Part shown: piece by piece, positions 62,204 through 64,000 of the stretch
How the letters are laid out: each line of letters opens with the position of its first letter
Position numbering within the stretch: the first letter of the stretch is position 1
DNA from: Pseudomonadota bacterium
GTDB taxonomy: Bacteria > Pseudomonadota > Alphaproteobacteria > Rhizobiales > Pleomorphomonadaceae
Direction of reading: 5' to 3'
Length of the DNA: 64,000 nucleotides
Assembly: GCA_023436885.1 (NCBI GenBank)
Contig: JAEZHI010000015.1
Span: forward strand, 62,001 to 126,000
Translations under genes and position numbers: made by a program
The notes under the pieces: model-generated
Told to the model about the DNA's origin: nothing
What the model saw: only the letters and a program-made list of their open reading frames with translations
Database searches by the model: none

Positions 62204-63103
62204 ATGACTGATTTCCGCGAGACGTTGCGCGGCATCATAGCGATGCTGCTGTGTTGCCTGTTTTTTCTGATCAACGACACCATCGTCAAAGCCGTGGCGG
62301 ACGAACTGCCAATTGGCGAGGTTCTGTTCATCCGCTCGTTCATCGCGACGGCGGTGGTGATCGTCGTGGTCTGGAAGATGGGATTGTTGCCCACCGTGCT
62401 GCCGCAAACGTCGCGTTTCGTGATGATCCGTTCGATCTGCGAAGGCTTTGCCACCGTTGTTTATCTCAGCGGTCTGGTGCATCTGCCAATTGCCAATGCC
62501 TCGGCCATTTCACAAGGCGCGCCGCTCGCCATCACGGCGGCCGGCGCCTTCGTGCTGGGTGAAATTGTCGGCTGGCGCCGCTGGATGTCGGTTGCCGTCG
62601 GCTTCTGTGGCATCGTGATTATCGTTCGACCGGGACCCGATGGCTTCAACAGCTGGGCTCTCTTGCCCTTGTTTTCGGTTGTTCTGGTGACCATCCGGGA
62701 ACTTTCGACGCGCTTCATCGCGCCTGCGACCAACTCCGCCGTGGTAACGCTGGTCACTCAGGTCATGGTGACGCTCGCCTGCGGCCTGTTGTCAGCGACC
62801 GAGGTGTGGATGCCGATGACCGCCATGCAGTTCGGCCTGATCGTGATTGCCGGTCTCACTTGCATTTTCGGCGTCCAGTTCTCGATCGACGCCATGCGGC
62901 ACGGCGATATCTCGCTGGTCGCCCAGTTCCGCTATTCCACCATCCCCTTCGCCATCCTGCTTGGCTGGATCATCTGGGGAGATGTGCCGGACCTCTTGAC
63001 GCTGGTCGGCATCGCCGTGGTCGTCTGCTCCGGCATCTATATCTTCTACCGCGAGCGCGTGCGCCATCAGACGCTCGCCAGTCGGGCAGAGCCCGGGGTC
63101 TAG
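62204..63103 (+). CDS. DMT family transporter, two EamA domains
   Basis: 299 residues with about ten membrane helices in two EamA repeats (the second from ~155). The pattern FFLINDTIVKAVADELPIGE, FIRSFIATAVVIVVV and LPIANASAISQGAPLAITAA is typical of rhizobial drug/metabolite exporters. The substrate is unknown. It converges on mrp with 20 bases between stops. Confidence 0.88.
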   Translation: MTDFRETLRGIIAMLLCCLFFLINDTIVKAVADELPIGEVLFIRSFIATAVVIVVVWKMGLLPTVLPQTSRFVMIRSICEGFATVVYLSGLVHLPIANASAISQGAPLAITAAGAFVLGEIVGWRRWMSVAVGFCGIVIIVRPGPDGFNSWALLPLFSVVLVTIRELSTRFIAPATNSAVVTLVTQVMVTLACGLLSATEVWMPMTAMQFGLIVIAGLTCIFGVQFSIDAMRHGDISLVAQFRYSTIPFAILLGWIIWGDVPDLLTLVGIAVVVCSGIYIFYRERVRHQTLASRAEPGV

Positions 63104-63123
63104 CGCCGGGCTCCAGGCCGTCG

Positions 63124-64000
63124 TCACTCGATGACGATGCGCGGCGCCGCACGCTCGGGCTTGCCGGCGAGCGTATCGAGAACGCGTCCAGCGATGGCGA
63201 GATAGGACTCGGCGTGCGGGCCAGTCGGTTCGGTGGCCACCACCGGCAGGCCGGCGTCCGACGTTTCGCGAATCTTCATTTCCAGCGGGACTTCGCCGAG
63301 GAACGGCACGCCGATGCGGCGGGCTTCCTGCGCCGCGCCGCCATGGCCGAAGATGTCATGATGAGTGCCGCAGTTGGGGCAGATGAAGTAGGCCATGTTC
63401 TCGACGATACCGAGCACGGGCACTTCGACCTTTTGGAACATGGCGACACCGCGCCGCGCATCGAGCAGCGCCAGATCCTGCGGCGTCGAGACGATGACGG
63501 CGCCGGTGAGCGGCACCTGCTGTGCCATGGTGAGCTGCACGTCGCCGGTTCCGGGCGGCATGTCGACCACAAGCACGTCGAGCTCGCCCCAGGCGCTTTC
63601 GCGCAGCATCTGTGTCAGCGCGGAGACGGCCATCGGCGCCCGCCAGATCATCGGCGTTTCCTCCTCGACGAGGAAGCCGATCGACATCACCTTCAGCCCG
63701 TAGTTTTCGAGTGGCACCAGCGTGCGATCCTCATCGACTTCGGGCTTCTGGCCGGAGAGCCCCATGAGGCGCGGTACCGACGGGCCGTAGATGTCGGCGT
63801 CGAGAATGCCGACCTTGAGGCCGCGCGCTGCCAGCGCCAGCGCAAAGTTGACGGCGGTCGTGGACTTGCCGACGCCGCCCTTGCCCGAGGCAACCGCGAT
63901 GATCGACTTCACGCCGGGAATGCCGTTCTTGGCCGGCGCCGCATGGCTGTGTCCATTGCCTTGCGCGGCGGGCGCTGCCTTGGGGGCGCTACCCGGAGCA
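63124..64000 (-). CDS. mrp: Mrp/NBP35 family Fe-S carrier ATPase, C-terminal part
   Basis: The gene continues past the right edge; 291 codons are visible. A His/Ala/Pro-rich linker (GNGHSHAAPAKNG) precedes the deviant Walker A SGKGGVGKSTTA, then DADIYGPSVPRLMG and VDMPPGTGDVQL. The CxxC pair in FICPNCGTHHDI binds the transferred cluster. Mrp/ApbC proteins carry [4Fe-4S] clusters to apoproteins. A MIP18-type N-terminal domain is expected outside the window. The GTG at 63912 is internal. Confidence 0.93.
   Translation of the reverse strand, partial: APGSAPKAAPAAQGNGHSHAAPAKNGIPGVKSIIAVASGKGGVGKSTTAVNFALALAARGLKVGILDADIYGPSVPRLMGLSGQKPEVDEDRTLVPLENYGLKVMSIGFLVEEETPMIWRAPMAVSALTQMLRESAWGELDVLVVDMPPGTGDVQLTMAQQVPLTGAVIVSTPQDLALLDARRGVAMFQKVEVPVLGIVENMAYFICPNCGTHHDIFGHGGAAQEARRIGVPFLGEVPLEMKIRETSDAGLPVVATEPTGPHAESYLAIAGRVLDTLAGKPERAAPRIVIE

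Noticed and set aside
1..64000. tRNA genes, CRISPR arrays, insertion sequences, integrases, phage genes
   Set aside because: I looked in the intergenic regions and at the protein products and saw none, even beside the glyS repeats.

Overview
The window is GC-rich DNA from an alphaproteobacterium, most likely of the order Hyphomicrobiales (Rhizobiales). The signs are a fused TrpE(G) anthranilate synthase, a rhizobial-type palindromic REP next to a NUDIX gene, a perfect CtrA box, a BTLCP-type cysteine protease gene and alphaproteobacterial gene pairs (udg/ETF-QO, radA-cvpA-purF). The genus cannot be fixed from the sequence. No tRNA, rRNA operon, CRISPR array, transposase or integrase was seen.

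Region by region. 1-738 is the 3' end of trpE(G). 739-1613 is non-coding except for a candidate small RNA that ends in a strong terminator. 1.6-16.6 kb is a reductive pyrimidine catabolism locus: preT-preA (dihydropyrimidine dehydrogenase), a RutR-like and an XRE-cupin regulator, beta-alanine:pyruvate aminotransferase, N-carbamoyl-beta-alanine amidohydrolase, dihydropyrimidinase, and an ABC importer with an NMT1/THI5-like binding protein. A methyltransferase and a divergent azoreductase/AraC pair sit inside this locus. 16.7-22.5 kb holds small regulators and surface or signalling genes: ArsR, BTLCP, double PilZ, PAS, a rhomboid-fold protein without catalytic residues, a CBS protein and a 27-residue membrane peptide. 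22.8-35.2 kb is housekeeping: radA, cvpA, purF, an SDR, two cell-wall enzymes, the RNase P RNA, a flavodoxin-like protein, a family 4-like uracil-DNA glycosylase, ETF-QO, a response regulator, NUDIX and HD hydrolases.

35.3-40.5 kb is an organosulfur-type cassette: flavin reductase, NtaA/SnaA-type monooxygenase and an SsuABC-like importer. On its left lies a decayed copy of the 3' end of glyS with its own terminator. On its right lies the 3' end of intact glyS, in the same orientation. The cassette therefore looks like an insertion at glyS that duplicated or replaced the end of that gene.

42.9-59.6 kb is a nucleoside uptake and breakdown locus. It contains two nucleoside hydrolases, a TrpF-like protein lacking the catalytic cysteine, a GntR regulator with two matching operator-like palindromes, a PfkB sugar kinase, a divergent adenine-deaminase-like enzyme, a LacI regulator, a creatininase-family protein, a cytidine deaminase, an ATZ/TRZ-type amidohydrolase, a complete BMP-type nucleoside ABC importer and guanine deaminase. 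59.6-64 kb carries a SleB-like hydrolase, an AcuI/YhdH reductase, a DMT exporter and the C-terminal part of Mrp.

Together the two catabolic loci could take nucleosides in, split them to bases and ribose, deaminate the bases, and degrade uracil or thymine to beta-amino acids and then semialdehydes.
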